NCBI GenBank assembly: GCA_041748615.1
Contig: JBGTCY010000039.1
Location: 1 to 13,873 of the forward strand
Origin: JBGTCY01 sp041748615
GTDB lineage: Bacteria; Bacteroidota; Bacteroidia; Chitinophagales; CAIOSU01
DNA length: 13,873 nt
Reading direction: 5' to 3'
The notes beneath the pieces were generated by a model. That model saw only the letters and a list, made by a program, of their open reading frames with translations. It was not told where the DNA came from and searched no databases. The first letter of the stretch is position 1, and every line of letters begins with the position of its first letter. Shown here piece by piece: positions 13,841 through 13,873 of the stretch. The translations under genes and the position numbers were made by a program.

Positions 13841-13873
13841 ATGATTATTGAGAAGCAGATAGCGGTTTATTTG
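13841..13873 (+). CDS. Possible start of a divergent gene, cut by the window edge
   Basis: An ATG at 13841 opens a frame of 11 codons (MIIEKQIAVYL) that runs off the right edge. The frame is closed by a TAG at 13811 upstream, so this ATG would be the start. The N-terminus resembles that of small Bacteroidota ACT-domain proteins, which often begin M-I-x-K-Q-I-x-V-x-L, but 11 residues are too few to assign a family. No SD or clear promoter is seen. It would be divergent from phnX. Confidence 0.35.
   Translation, partial: MIIEKQIAVYL

Overview
The window reads as a chromosomal segment of a Bacteroidota bacterium with moderate GC. The evidence is a giant secreted protein with a type IX secretion (T9SS) C-terminal sorting domain, a long-form NusB, the gene run nusB - DUF1573 lipoprotein - yajC - YbbR/CdaR-like - coaE, Bacteroidota-type -7 boxes (TAnnTTTG), and a near-absence of Shine-Dalgarno sequences. 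I see no rRNA, tRNA, CRISPR array, transposase, integrase or phage gene.

Layout. Positions 1-259 hold no supportable gene. They carry two rho-independent terminators (74-104 and 175-212), the first probably closing a gene left of the window. Next is a 1035-residue secreted mosaic (260-3367) in which six Kazal-type protease-inhibitor modules alternate with five PKD domains, followed by a GEVED domain and the T9SS signal, with its own strong terminator. A 672-residue cytoplasmic protein built of 26-residue HEAT-like repeats follows (3564-5582). An Hsp20 small heat-shock protein (5749-6183) has the only strong Shine-Dalgarno sequence in the window. A bidirectional terminator separates it from a convergent ABC exporter half-transporter (6323-8104, minus).

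Divergent from the exporter is a housekeeping run on the plus strand: nusB (8324-9256), DUF1573 lipoprotein (9383-9892), yajC (9902-10249), YbbR/CdaR-like (10262-11221) and coaE (11304-11909). nusB and the DUF1573 gene each have a -7 box upstream. An 18-bp perfect inverted repeat made of CACAGATT units lies just before coaE. Tail to tail with coaE, only 2 nt away, is a minus-strand pair, phnX-phnW (13710 to 11912). Together these encode the two-step breakdown of 2-aminoethylphosphonate to acetaldehyde and phosphate. An 11-codon open start at the right edge may be a divergent gene.

The most unusual items are the alternating Kazal/PKD secreted protein and the exact 26-residue arginine ladder of the HEAT-like protein. 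The lone SD on hsp20 and the CACAGATT inverted repeat come next. Nothing here forms a recognisable defence, mobile or biosynthetic system. The two big repeat proteins are the only real candidates for undescribed biology, and their functions cannot be read from sequence alone.
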